A stretch of DNA of 64,000 nt from Gilliamella sp. wkB7 (GCF_001693435.1 NZ_CM004509.1:1488001-1552000), one strand, 5' to 3'; positions 8,047-17,133 are shown, counted from the first letter of the stretch. Program-made: numbers and translations. Notes: a model not told the origin generated them from the sequence alone.

Positions 8047-9444
8047 ATGTCTACATTTACCCGTTTACAAAAACGTTTATCCCGATGTGGGATTGAAACT
8101 CATTTTAATAATGATATCTATACATTTAATAAACAAGATATTACAGCACAAGCACTGTTACCCAATCCGTTACCTTTAGAAAAAAAAGCGGTTGAGCAGT
8201 TACTTGATTTTGCATCGGTAACAATGCCCAATAGTGACGGCAAAGTTTGCGCTGCAAGGGCTACACCGGACTTTCATCCCGGTGCGATTGCACCAGTTGG
8301 AAGTATTGTTGCCACTACCCCTAATTTAATTATTCCTGCGGCGATAGGCACGGATATTAATTGTGGTATGCGCCTGTTTACTACAGGTTTAAGCCTTAAT
8401 GATGTGACTGAACAAAAATCAAAACTCATTGAGCAATTAAAACAGGTGTTATTGCATGATGAGCGCGATGTACCGGTTACACCCACATCTTTTCAAGCGC
8501 TCTTTGATGAAGGTCTTACCGCTTGGTTGGGAACTTTACCGCAACAAGGTTTATGGAATAGTGTCAATTTTGATCGGCTAACGCATGAGATTAGTAAAAT
8601 TTCTGGCAATGATCTTCTTTCAGCCGATAGCCAGTATGCTCCCGAAGCCTTTTTTGAAAAACGAGCGATTATTCGTCCGTCAAGTTTAGGCACAGTAGGT
8701 TCAGGTAACCATTTTGTTGAATTACAAATTGTTGATGAAATTATTGATCGCCATGTCGCTTATCAATTAGGTTTAAAGAAAGATGCTATTGTGGTTATGA
8801 TCCATACTGGATCACGTGATGTCGGTTTTTATATTGGCAAGCGTTGGCAAGATAAAGCCAAAGCATTATGGCCTGCTGATCAAAAATATCCTAAATCAGG
8901 TTTATTTGCTTTGACTGACAATCATGCTCAAGAGTATTTGCAAGCGATGGGGGTTGCTGCTCGTTATGCTTGGATAAATCGCATTGTGATCACAGAGCTG
9001 GTGCGTAAAACCTTTAACACACTCTTTAAGCAGGATGCGAGTCAATTATTGGTCGATATATCACACAATGTTATTTTTCCTGAAAATGGTATGAATATTC
9101 ATCGTAAAGGCGCAACACCCGCACACTTAGGTGAAATCGCTTTAATACCCGGATCTATGGGGGATTATTCTTATGTTGTAATCGGAAAAGGTCATCCTGA
9201 TTGGTTATGGTCTTGCTCGCATGGCGCAGGACGAGCAGAAAAAAGGCAAACGATGCGCAGTAAGAAATTGGCTTCAGATAACTCTTTATTGCCATGGCAA
9301 TGCGTAACTTTGAAACAAGAACGACTATTTGAAGAAGCACCTGCTGCATATAAACCTATTACGCCCGTCATTCAAGCGCAAGAAAACGCTGGATTAATCC
9401 AAACCGCCGTTAAACTTAAACCTTGGATAACGTTTAAAGTATGA
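8047..9444 (+). CDS. RtcB-family RNA ligase, divergent paralogue
   Basis: 465 residues from ATG 8047, chosen over GTG 8038 because GGTGG at 8037-8041 makes a good ribosome binding site. It belongs to the RtcB family but differs clearly from the first copy, with an N-terminal extension and insertions. All ligand motifs are present: GTDINCGMRLF, GSGNHFVEL, IHTGSRDVG, DISHNVIF and CSHGAGRAEKR, so it should be catalytically competent. Its position after rtcR suggests shared induction. A terminator follows. Whether it has a distinct RNA substrate cannot be told from sequence. Confidence 0.9.
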   Translation: MSTFTRLQKRLSRCGIETHFNNDIYTFNKQDITAQALLPNPLPLEKKAVEQLLDFASVTMPNSDGKVCAARATPDFHPGAIAPVGSIVATTPNLIIPAAIGTDINCGMRLFTTGLSLNDVTEQKSKLIEQLKQVLLHDERDVPVTPTSFQALFDEGLTAWLGTLPQQGLWNSVNFDRLTHEISKISGNDLLSADSQYAPEAFFEKRAIIRPSSLGTVGSGNHFVELQIVDEIIDRHVAYQLGLKKDAIVVMIHTGSRDVGFYIGKRWQDKAKALWPADQKYPKSGLFALTDNHAQEYLQAMGVAARYAWINRIVITELVRKTFNTLFKQDASQLLVDISHNVIFPENGMNIHRKGATPAHLGEIALIPGSMGDYSYVVIGKGHPDWLWSCSHGAGRAEKRQTMRSKKLASDNSLLPWQCVTLKQERLFEEAPAAYKPITPVIQAQENAGLIQTAVKLKPWITFKV

Positions 9445-9495
9445 TGTAAAAAAGATTTCAGTTTCTTTAAAAAATTGGGATCTCTATAAAGAGTA

Positions 9496-9534
9496 AATAA
9501 AGATAATGGCTGATGTCATTATCTTTATTATTTT
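9496..9534. terminator. Bidirectional terminator between rtcB paralogue and ggt
   Basis: 13-bp stem AATAAAGATAATG / CATTATCTTTATT with an 8-nt loop and a T-rich tail on the plus side. It lies between the convergent genes. Confidence 0.75.
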
Positions 9535-9576
9535 AGTTCTATTATTGCTGATTTGATCTACTATTTTAATCAATCA

Positions 9577-11322
9577 TTAATAACCCGCAGCTAAACCATC
9601 ACCACGAGGATCGGTTGCCCCCATTAATCGATGATTATCGGTATCAATTAAAATTGCGCCAGCATGCCCCATGGTATCGGTATAATCATCAACGACTTTC
9701 ACATTATGTCCACGCGATTTAAGAGTATCAATAATATTCTTAGCGACTCGCCCTTCTATTTTAAGATCATTGGATGATGCTCCCCAAGTTCGCCCATGTA
9801 ACCATCTTGGTGCATTAATGGCATCTTGAGGAGACAAATTAAAATCGACAATTCGCGTGACAATGGCCGCTTGGGTTTGTGGTTGCCCTTCTCCTCCCAT
9901 AGTGCCATACACCAGATACGGTGCACCCTCTTTAAATAACATGGCTGGATTTAAGGTATGAAAGGTTCGTTTATTCGGCTCTAAACGATTAATATGGTTG
10001 GGATCGAGTGAAAAAAAGCTCCCTCTATTTTGCAGTAAAATTCCGGTATCTTTGGCGACAATTCCTGAACCAAAATCATGATAAATACTTTGAATGATAG
10101 AAACCGCATTCCCTTGTGCATCAACAACGCCAAACCAAACCGTATCCCCTTTTGGATCTAAGGGTTTAATATCGATACGTGCTGTTTGCATATCAATTTG
10201 TTTAGCTTGCTCTTGGCCATGCTGAGAGGATAATAAGAACTCAAGCGGGATCGGGTTAAAATCAGGATCCGTCAAATATTTATCACGATCGGCAAACGCT
10301 TGCTTGGTCGCCTCAATGATTAAATGATAATAATCAACACTGCCTTCGCCTAATGATTTAACATCAAAATTATTTAATATATTAAGAATCTCTAAAGAAG
10401 CCATCCCTTGTGTATTAGGAGGCAAATTATAAGCTGTATACTGTCGATAATTAACATGAATAGGAGAAACCCATGTTGCTTTATGGTTAGCAAAATCCTC
10501 TAAGGTCAACACACCGCCATGACGCTTTAAATCATCAACAATTTTCTTAGCAATATTGCCACGATAAAATACCGTTGCACCGTCATTAGCAATAGACTTT
10601 AATGAAGTTGCTAAATCAGGTTGTTTGAGAATTTCGCCGATTTGATAGACTTCACCACCTTTTTTTAGAAATACTCTTTTAAACTCATCAAAACGTTTAA
10701 GATCGCGAAACTCTTTATCTTTAGTATCAATATTGACTGTAGACCAATAATTTAAACTCGGTGAAACGGCAAATCCATGTTCAGCATAATTGATTGCCGA
10801 ATCAAACAACTTATTCCACGGTAAAGAGTTATTCATGCTTTTTGACGCATATTGATAAGCTTCATCCCAACCAGAAATCACGCCAGGGACGGTATTTGCA
10901 GCTAAATAACCTCGCGACGGAATTTTATCTAACCCTTGTTGCTTATAAAATGCAATCGTCGCCAGACTACCCGATCGCCCGCTTGCGTTTAATCCCTTAA
11001 TTTCTTTGGTTTTTGAGTTATAAATTATCCAAAAATTATCACCGCCAATAGTATTCATTTGTGGATAAACAACTGCTAATGTCGATGCAACCGCAATAGC
11101 AGCATCAACCGCATTACCACCTTGATGTAACACATCAAGACCTGCTTGAGTTGCTAAATAATTTGGCGAAGTCACCATAACATGGGTAGTGATTGGATTA
11201 AGACATCGAGAAGGCGTCTCACAATATTTACCTGTTTCTGAAAAAGGCAACGGTTCCGCCTGACACAAACCACTCACGAGCAACATACTTAATAACAGCT
11301 TAACTTTATATTTCTTTTCCAT
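9577..11322 (-). CDS. ggt: Gamma-glutamyltransferase (GGT), periplasmic
   Basis: About 581 residues with a signal peptide (KKYKVKLLLSMLLVSGLCQA). It hydrolyses glutathione and transfers gamma-glutamyl groups in the periplasm. Family marks: GGNAVDAAIAVASTLAVVYP near the N-terminus; the cleavage site and nucleophile Thr at DPKGDTVWFGVVDAQGN, after which the precursor splits into large and small subunits; and the substrate loop TMGGEGQPQTQ. I chose the second Met (MEKKYK, 11322): AGGA is then 9 bp upstream, while the Met at 11331 has the ribosome binding site abutting it. It is monocistronic. The HDFGSGI and NRGSFF segments differ somewhat from E. coli Ggt, so substrate preference may differ. 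Confidence 0.9.
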   Translation of the reverse strand: MEKKYKVKLLLSMLLVSGLCQAEPLPFSETGKYCETPSRCLNPITTHVMVTSPNYLATQAGLDVLHQGGNAVDAAIAVASTLAVVYPQMNTIGGDNFWIIYNSKTKEIKGLNASGRSGSLATIAFYKQQGLDKIPSRGYLAANTVPGVISGWDEAYQYASKSMNNSLPWNKLFDSAINYAEHGFAVSPSLNYWSTVNIDTKDKEFRDLKRFDEFKRVFLKKGGEVYQIGEILKQPDLATSLKSIANDGATVFYRGNIAKKIVDDLKRHGGVLTLEDFANHKATWVSPIHVNYRQYTAYNLPPNTQGMASLEILNILNNFDVKSLGEGSVDYYHLIIEATKQAFADRDKYLTDPDFNPIPLEFLLSSQHGQEQAKQIDMQTARIDIKPLDPKGDTVWFGVVDAQGNAVSIIQSIYHDFGSGIVAKDTGILLQNRGSFFSLDPNHINRLEPNKRTFHTLNPAMLFKEGAPYLVYGTMGGEGQPQTQAAIVTRIVDFNLSPQDAINAPRWLHGRTWGASSNDLKIEGRVAKNIIDTLKSRGHNVKVVDDYTDTMGHAGAILIDTDNHRLMGATDPRGDGLAAGY

Positions 11323-11522
11323 TTTAACCATTCCTCATCTATTAATGATAACTAAGGAATGCATTTTTTATGCCAAAAATTATAAACCCAAAACTATTAA
11401 TTAAAATTACCATGACATATCAATTCATCACCAAAGACGTGAACTCTATCTTCAAGGGCAATAAATATTAATTAACTTAACTAAAAACAGCCCAATAACA
11501 CGGAAACTATTAAAAAAAATTG

Positions 11523-11558
11523 CAATGAAACGGTATAGACTCCTGAATAATTTTTACA
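11523..11558 (+). repeat. Dispersed IS-end-like repeat, copy 2
   Basis: The core 11532-11558 matches copy 1 almost base for base, including the leading CAATGAAAC. It lies alone in the gap between ggt and the small basic gene, with no transposase beside it. The surrounding 11323-11950 sequence is AT-rich and shows no gene. Confidence 0.6.
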
Positions 11559-11727
11559 GGATATGAAATTTATAAAGTATAATAGGAAAAGCTTCGGTAA
11601 AAAATTTTATAGAAAGAATTATAAAATATATTTTGATTTATAAAGAATTTAGTGCATTCATAAAAAAGATAAATAAAATCAAAATTAAAAACATTGTAAA
11701 CAAAGACTGATTAATAGGTTACTGTGG

Positions 11728-11751
11728 AAAATCTTTTTACTAAAGATTTTT
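11728..11751 (+). terminator. Terminator-like hairpin in the ggt upstream gap
   Basis: Perfect 9-bp stem AAAATCTTT / AAAGATTTT, 5-nt loop, ending in five Ts. No gene precedes it, so it may end an unrecognised short transcript or be a remnant. Confidence 0.4.
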
Positions 11752-11957
11752 AAGTTCGGGGGAGTAACGTAAAGAACCTGGAAAAGAAAATTGATATGAA
11801 ACTAGTTAAATCATGATTTATAATTGTTCATAAATTTATCTTATTCAATACTTTTAATATACTAATTTTTTAATAATTTTTATTTGTAGATATTGAATTC
11901 AATTTTATTCACTGATATTCTTAGAAAAGAGTCATCCTGAGAATATTCTTTTTTACT

Positions 11958-12027
11958 TAGCCAACCTTTATTTGTATGCAGTGTTTGCACGTAAGGTTGT
12001 GTAAAAGCTGCTAGTAGTTCCTACTAG
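11958..12027 (+). other. Structured leader upstream of the 32-codon mini-gene
   Basis: Two nested or adjacent inverted repeats: AACCTT...AAGGTT enclosing TGCA...TGCA (about 11963-11998), then CTAGTAG-TTC-CTACTAG (12011-12027). GC content is higher than in the flanks. It ends about 10 bp before the GAGG ribosome binding site, as a regulatory leader or small RNA would. I do not recognise the family. Confidence 0.4.
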
Positions 12028-12048
12028 TTGAATAAAGAGGATAACGCC

Positions 12049-12147
12049 ATGACCGATAAAAAGGTTTTTGTTCGTAAACATCTGCGTCGAATCAATGGGG
12101 TTTGGAGGAAAGTCTGTCAGTATTTCCGTTCATATCCTAAACGTTAA
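12049..12147 (+). CDS. Small, highly basic 32-residue protein
   Basis: ATG 12049 has a GAGG ribosome binding site 8 bp upstream. It encodes 32 residues with 11 Lys/Arg (contains FVRKHLRRINGVWRKVC). Too basic for a membrane-type type I toxin; it looks nucleic-acid-binding. It is preceded by a structured leader and ends 17 bp before the stop of the convergent anticodon-nuclease gene. I have a vague sense of similar short basic proteins with an HLRR-NG-W pattern elsewhere but cannot name a family. The ribosome binding site, codon usage and local rise in GC support a real gene. Confidence 0.5.
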   Translation: MTDKKVFVRKHLRRINGVWRKVCQYFRSYPKR

Positions 12148-12164
12148 GACGATAAATGTCTCTC

Positions 12165-14363
12165 TCAGTGATGGCTCTCCTCTTCATTATCTTCATTCAT
12201 CATAGCCACATAATGAGGTAGATTGTTAGTTTGAATAAATATCTTTTTAAACAATTCAAAATATCTATCTACAGAAATAGCTAATATTCCATCTGAATTA
12301 ATACTATTTGAGTGAGATCCGTTATTAACATATCGATAAAATGCTCTGTTAACTGAAATATTGTCCCCATTAGCTAAATCATCTAAAACTTTTTTTAATT
12401 CATCTCTATTACATTGAAAAGAAAAATAATATTCTAAAATATGTCTCATTATATTTGGAACTACAATAGGATTAATCTTATCATTCCTAGCATCTTTTAA
12501 GATCATCCATAAAGACTGATAATCATTTTTTATCTCTTCTCTTTTTAATTCTTCAATTGCACTATATTGATTTTTTACTATTTTATTCAATGAATGATCT
12601 TTTTTAAATTCCCTTTCTTTGGTTTTGGTATGGATCAATAACTCCTGAAGGAAAAATAAGTTATGAGTTAAAATGACAAGTTTAAAGTTATTTTGTTTTT
12701 CGATTAATTTACAACGAATCAATGATGATATTTCATAAATATAGGAGATAGATAAACTTGATATTGGATCATCAATAACAATAAATTTTGTTTGGGAATT
12801 ACTATTATTTTGTGTGTTTGATCCTAAACATAATTCAATAAAATAAAGGAATGTTATTATTGTTTTTTCCCCTTCACTTAAACTGCGATAAACATAATCG
12901 CTATCACCATTATCTCTAACTAAATAAAAAAGATTTTTGTCATTTTCATGTTTTGCAATTTTAAATTGGTTAATACCAAGAGATATTAATGTGTCATTTA
13001 TGTTATCAATCGTTTCATCAATACTTGAAATTTCTTTCTCTTTTTCCAAAATCTCTATATTTAATTTCGATTGTTTTTTAATATATTGGTTCTTTTCTTG
13101 TTCTAGATTTTGCCTTGTAGACTCGATTTCTGATAATTTACTATTTCTATATGATATGATGTCTTTACATCTAAATTTTATCATTTCCCATAACTTTAAT
13201 TTAATAGCGCTTTCACTTTTATTATAATTAATCACATTCTGATTTATTGATTTTATTTCTAAATTAATGCCATTAATTATTTCTGTTATTTCATTGAGTA
13301 TTTCTGATATATCATTTAATTCAATAATAATAGAAGGTTTTTGTATTTTAGAATTTATCACCATAATATTATTATTAATTAATTGCTCAAAAACTTGAAT
13401 TTTTTTCCATATTTCATGATCTCTTTTAATATACTCACAAGTTGTTAAACTATCATTTAAACAAGATATATAATTTTTATTTTCACTTTCATATTTTTTT
13501 AGAAAAAAAGATATTTTTTCTAGGTTTTCGTTATAAGTATTATCAAATAATTGTTTTATTTCATTTGTAAAATTTGAATTTATTGTTTCTTTTTGGCAAA
13601 AAGGACATTTTTCATCTCTAATGTAATTGATTCCTTCTTGTACCCAATCAGAATTACATAATTCATTTATTAATTCTGATAAATAGCTATTGTCAGATGA
13701 AATAATTGATGTTTTTAAAAGTTCTAATTCTATATAAGATGGTTGATATATTTGCGGAATAATAACTTCATTTATTTTTGTATTTTTATATGAGACTAAA
13801 GTATTGTATTCATTCACTAGATTAATTATGTCTATATTTTTTGCTTCATAAATCTTTTCAAGTTGTTTTGATAATAAATCTTTTCTTAAAAAACCTGTTA
13901 ATAAAACTTTTAAATTTGAGTTTCTGATATCATCTGTTTTTTCCCAAACATCATTGTTAAATGTAGATGAAACATCCTCTGTTCTATCATTTATTTTTTT
14001 TATTTCCGTATCAATTAGCTCTATTTCTTGTTGTAACTTTTGATACTCTTCTTTTTTATTTTCAATAAATTCTATGGCTTCTTTATTATTTTTGCTTAAT
14101 GTAAAAATTCCAGATTGTTCAGCTTTGTTATAAAAACAATCAATCACAAATTGATTATTATAAACAAGATAATTATAAGTGTTATTAGTTTTAAAAGAAC
14201 ACTGAGAGTATTGAGGGTCATCTGGTGAATAAAAATATCCAGAAATAGTTGATTTACCTGAACCATTCTGTCCCCAAAAAATATTTATTTTCTTATTAAG
14301 ATTAATTTCTGTAAAACGAGTCGGATTGTAGCTTCTAACACCTTTTAAATATAATGTTCCCAT
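12165..14363 (-). CDS. RloC/PrrC-like anticodon nuclease (AAA_13 ATPase)
   Basis: 732 residues, RloC-sized (PrrC is about 400). N-terminal ABC-type ATPase: Walker A WGQNGSGKST (30-39), signature SLSEGEKTII (about 492) and Walker B FIVIDDPISSLS (about 524). The centre is long coiled coil with a CPFC zinc hook (about 253-256), an RloC/Rad50 hallmark. The C-terminal region carries Arg-x3-Glu in MRHILEYYF (about 640) and a His in NNGSHSNS (about 684), matching the Arg-Glu-His catalytic set described for PrrC/RloC. These proteins cleave tRNA anticodon loops when phage or DNA damage is sensed. No type I R-M genes adjoin it, as is common for RloC. The nuclease call rests on the R-E-H motif; a related AAA_13 ATPase of other function is the alternative. 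Confidence 0.72.
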   Translation of the reverse strand: MGTLYLKGVRSYNPTRFTEINLNKKINIFWGQNGSGKSTISGYFYSPDDPQYSQCSFKTNNTYNYLVYNNQFVIDCFYNKAEQSGIFTLSKNNKEAIEFIENKKEEYQKLQQEIELIDTEIKKINDRTEDVSSTFNNDVWEKTDDIRNSNLKVLLTGFLRKDLLSKQLEKIYEAKNIDIINLVNEYNTLVSYKNTKINEVIIPQIYQPSYIELELLKTSIISSDNSYLSELINELCNSDWVQEGINYIRDEKCPFCQKETINSNFTNEIKQLFDNTYNENLEKISFFLKKYESENKNYISCLNDSLTTCEYIKRDHEIWKKIQVFEQLINNNIMVINSKIQKPSIIIELNDISEILNEITEIINGINLEIKSINQNVINYNKSESAIKLKLWEMIKFRCKDIISYRNSKLSEIESTRQNLEQEKNQYIKKQSKLNIEILEKEKEISSIDETIDNINDTLISLGINQFKIAKHENDKNLFYLVRDNGDSDYVYRSLSEGEKTIITFLYFIELCLGSNTQNNSNSQTKFIVIDDPISSLSISYIYEISSLIRCKLIEKQNNFKLVILTHNLFFLQELLIHTKTKEREFKKDHSLNKIVKNQYSAIEELKREEIKNDYQSLWMILKDARNDKINPIVVPNIMRHILEYYFSFQCNRDELKKVLDDLANGDNISVNRAFYRYVNNGSHSNSINSDGILAISVDRYFELFKKIFIQTNNLPHYVAMMNEDNEEESHH

Positions 14364-14402
14364 ATATTCCCAATCTTATGCAAACTGATTATTTTTTATT
14401 AT

Positions 14403-14429
14403 ATTATATATAGAGTAACTATGTTGCAA
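14403..14429 (-). promoter_or_regulatory. Candidate promoter of the RloC-like gene
   Basis: On the minus strand TTGCAA (14429-14424) is followed after 15 bp by TATAAT (14408-14403), about 40 bp before the ATG. The ribosome binding site is GGGA. The spacer is short, so this is tentative. Confidence 0.35.
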
Positions 14430-14770
14430 CAAATGATTTTTATCAATAATCTTCTTTATTAGAGCTTTTTAAATTATTAGTAAAATAGACTAATACTAAA
14501 ACGTAAATTTATGGTTACGTTTTTTTATTAATACCTTTTATCAATTCTTATACTATACATATTGCTATATTATTATAATTTTTAAATGATTATGGTAATA
14601 ATTTAAATTAAATTGTTATAAAAACTCTGTCTTTATAATCATGTTACAAAATATTGTAAATGAAGCGTTTTAATCATTCTTGAGGATCAATAATTATCGT
14701 AGTTATTTTGCAACCTATCTGCTTAAGGATATTGTTCAACGGATAAAATAGAATGATACATTATTACTTT

Positions 14771-14806
14771 CATTATAACAGTATAGACTCCTGAATAATT
14801 TTTACA
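14771..14806 (+). repeat. Dispersed IS-end-like repeat, copy 3
   Basis: GTATAGACTCCTGAATAATT and following bases at 14781-14806 are identical to copy 2; the preceding bases are CATTATAACA instead of CAATGAAACG. It stands alone between the RloC-like and AraC genes. Otherwise the 14430-14911 gap is AT-rich and empty. Confidence 0.58.
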
Positions 14807-14911
14807 AGAATGTAGATTAAAAGATAAAGAGAGATATGTAATGTATATAATTAGAATCTTATTCTTTTCATCTTAAATAAAGAGTTATCCTGATATTAGT
14901 ATAATTTTAAA

Positions 14912-15724
14912 CTATTCTTGAAAATGATCATTGTTAAAGCAATCTATTGAGGTTATCTCATTACTTTTGTCTTCAGGCATTAACGCCCGTTTAAGTTCTG
15001 ATGGTCTTAATCCAAAACTTGATAAGCAAGTTCGGCTGAAATGTGCAACGTCGGCAAACCCCTTATCATTAGCCAATGTTGTTAGGTTTGATTTTGACTC
15101 AAGACTATTAGTGGCATCTCGTAGCCTTTTCCATAAAAGATAACCCCGAAAATTAATACCTAACTTAGCGCTAAATATGTGTAAAAAATGACTTTCGGAA
15201 AGATTAACCTTTGCAGCCAGTTCTTTTGAAGAAATAAGTTTAATCGGTAGTGTGGAAATTATCGATGTTGCCTTAACAATTCGATTATCTTGTTGATAAC
15301 TGCAATCTGTTTTAGAGCCGTGCAACAAATTAGCAATATGCTGAATATCGAATAAGCACTTATTTTTGACAGAATGAATAAAATATTGTGCAAGAATTAA
15401 AGATTGTTTTTTAGATATCAGATAAACAGGGTTAACTTTAGTAAAGTCAGATAATAAATTAAAAAATGGTGCTTCAGGCTCAACTAAAAAATTGATAACG
15501 CAAGTTTTGTTGGTATTCAATTTATGAGGGATATTAGATCGAATAATAAAACCAAATCCATGATGATTTTCATCATCGGTTTCAAGGGTGATTAGAATAT
15601 CATGTAATGATATGGTCAATTGTAAACAAGGATGGCTATGTTTATCAGTTTTAACGTTGTACAAGAAGTGCAAAGTTGTTGTACTTTGTTCGTATAATTT
15701 AATCAATGAATTATCAGGTAACAA
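14912..15724 (-). CDS. AraC-family transcriptional regulator
   Basis: 270 residues. The N-terminal two thirds is a cupin-like ligand domain of unknown specificity (HPCLQLTISLHDILITLE). The C-terminal ~100 residues are the double helix-turn-helix AraC domain: ISSKELAAKVNLSESHFLHI, then ANDKGFADVAHFSRTCLSSF and GLRPSELK. It uses a TTG start with AAGGGG 8 bp upstream; an ATG close by is followed at once by a stop. The remnant of an MFS exporter lies directly upstream on the same strand, so the regulator probably once controlled it. Confidence 0.82.
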   Translation of the reverse strand: MLPDNSLIKLYEQSTTTLHFLYNVKTDKHSHPCLQLTISLHDILITLETDDENHHGFGFIIRSNIPHKLNTNKTCVINFLVEPEAPFFNLLSDFTKVNPVYLISKKQSLILAQYFIHSVKNKCLFDIQHIANLLHGSKTDCSYQQDNRIVKATSIISTLPIKLISSKELAAKVNLSESHFLHIFSAKLGINFRGYLLWKRLRDATNSLESKSNLTTLANDKGFADVAHFSRTCLSSFGLRPSELKRALMPEDKSNEITSIDCFNNDHFQE

Positions 15725-15856
15725 ATTACATACCCCTTAAATAACTAGGCTTAAATACTGTTTATAAAAAACTCACTCATTGTAAATTTAATGTATATTT
15801 ATCAATATTTTGTATAAATTACCAATACAATACCAGAAAAAACCGTTTAAGTTAAT

Positions 15857-16123
15857 TTAATTATTTTTAATTGATGAACTATCAAACCACATAAGCTTGG
15901 TTAAACATACAAAGATAATACCGTATAACCAAAATATCTCATTTACTGCAATTATTAATCCTTGATGGGTAATTTTTTGCGCTAAAATTCCGGAAGCTTG
16001 AATATCAGATAGACCGTGCAAACGTAATTGTTTGTAACCTTGTTCTAACAGTGATGGATTTTAATTTATTAAATCAGTTAATTGCATATGATGTGTCGCT
16101 TCACGGCGCTCCCATAATGAAGT
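15857..16123 (-). pseudogene. C-terminal remnant of a DHA2/EmrB-like MFS exporter
   Basis: The minus strand reads TSLWERREATHHMQLTDLIN, a stop, then NPSLLEQGYKQLRLHG and a final hydrophobic helix (IFWLYGIIFVCLTKLMW) to a proper stop. This is the C-terminal end of an EmrB/DHA2-type 14-helix drug exporter. The upstream ~400 residues are gone and an internal TAA interrupts the remainder. The break point abuts the decayed copy of the IS-end-like repeat, suggesting an insertion followed by deletion. Confidence 0.65.
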
Positions 16124-16131
16124 GGTTAGAT

Positions 16132-16158
16132 GGTATAGACTTATTAATTGTTTTTAAA
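16132..16158 (+). repeat. Dispersed IS-end-like repeat, decayed copy 4
   Basis: GGTATAGACT is intact and the remaining 17 bases match the core at about two thirds of positions (21 of 27 overall by my alignment). It sits exactly at the truncated 5' edge of the MFS pseudogene. Confidence 0.45.
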
Positions 16159-16272
16159 AAAATTTGAAGGTAAAGCAAAAATTGATATGAGATTTGGGAA
16201 ATAAAAAAGTTTGTAACATTATTCGGTTACAAACTACCTATAAATTATTTTTAAAGTAAATATTAATATTTT

Positions 16273-16940
16273 CTATTTTAATTCTGTACGTACTATACTT
16301 TGCGCATTAATAAATGATTGTCCATACATCTTAAGATAATTTTTACTAATTGGATAAACATTATTTATATCGGTAAAATCATCCCACCATGGTTCATTCA
16401 TCCGATCAAAATTAATAATTTCCGCAGGAAAGACTTGTCCACGATATAATTTCTCAAACTTATCAAGCGTTAGTGTTCTTCCAAAATATTTAGAATAAAA
16501 TCCATTATTTCTTAAATTTTTAATTAAGTTATAAAAACTTACTAATTGCAAACTTCCTGTCCTGCCAACATCTTTACTTAAGTGCCAAAGTCGATTACAA
16601 ATTATATATTTCCAATCGGCTAGCTTTAAAACAATAAAAAACTCGGATGTTTCACAAAATTGTTCAAGAAATTCAAAAGATGGTTCTTCTTCACCTATTG
16701 AATACTTTTCAAGTGAACTAATTTTATCTAACTTCATTATTTTTGCTAGTTTTGCTTTAGTAAAGCCGCCGTAGCATGAAGCAAAATTCATAAGTGTTAA
16801 TACATGTTGAAATCGTTGTGTTAATTGATCTTTTTCGGTAAAAGAAGAGACATTACTTTTTAATGTTGTCTCTTTTGTTTCTGGTTCTTGAGAATATTCA
16901 ATTTTCTTACTTCTTTTTTTAAAAAACGTTTTTTATCCAT
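16273..16940 (-). pseudogene. XRE-like regulator, frameshifted at an A7 tract
   Basis: The longest intact piece is 172 residues (16273-16791). Upstream the same frame stays open and reads TEKDQLTQRFQHVLTLMNF, completing a phage-repressor-like helix-turn-helix (TKAKLAKIMKLDKISSLEKY, GEEEPSFEFLEQFCE). That frame has no start codon. ATG 16940 opens a Lys-rich N-terminus in another frame that stops after 26 codons. The two join through a run of seven As (16914-16920 on the opposite strand); one extra A would restore a ~223-residue protein. Causes could be mutation, sequencing error, or slippage/phase variation. The C-terminal half (about 100 residues) is of unknown function. The short form from 16791 would lack part of the DNA-binding domain. 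Confidence 0.6.
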
Positions 16941-17133
16941 GATAAAATAGGTACACCGATTCATGAAAAAAACCATTTATAATCATCAATGATAAGATAT
17001 TATTAAAAATTTTTAATATCAATAATATATGTCTTATATTAATTGTTATATCACAAAAATAATATAGATAATGAATTAATTTTAATTGTGAAATAGTCCA
17101 AAATTAGGGATATTCATATTGAATAGATGAAAT

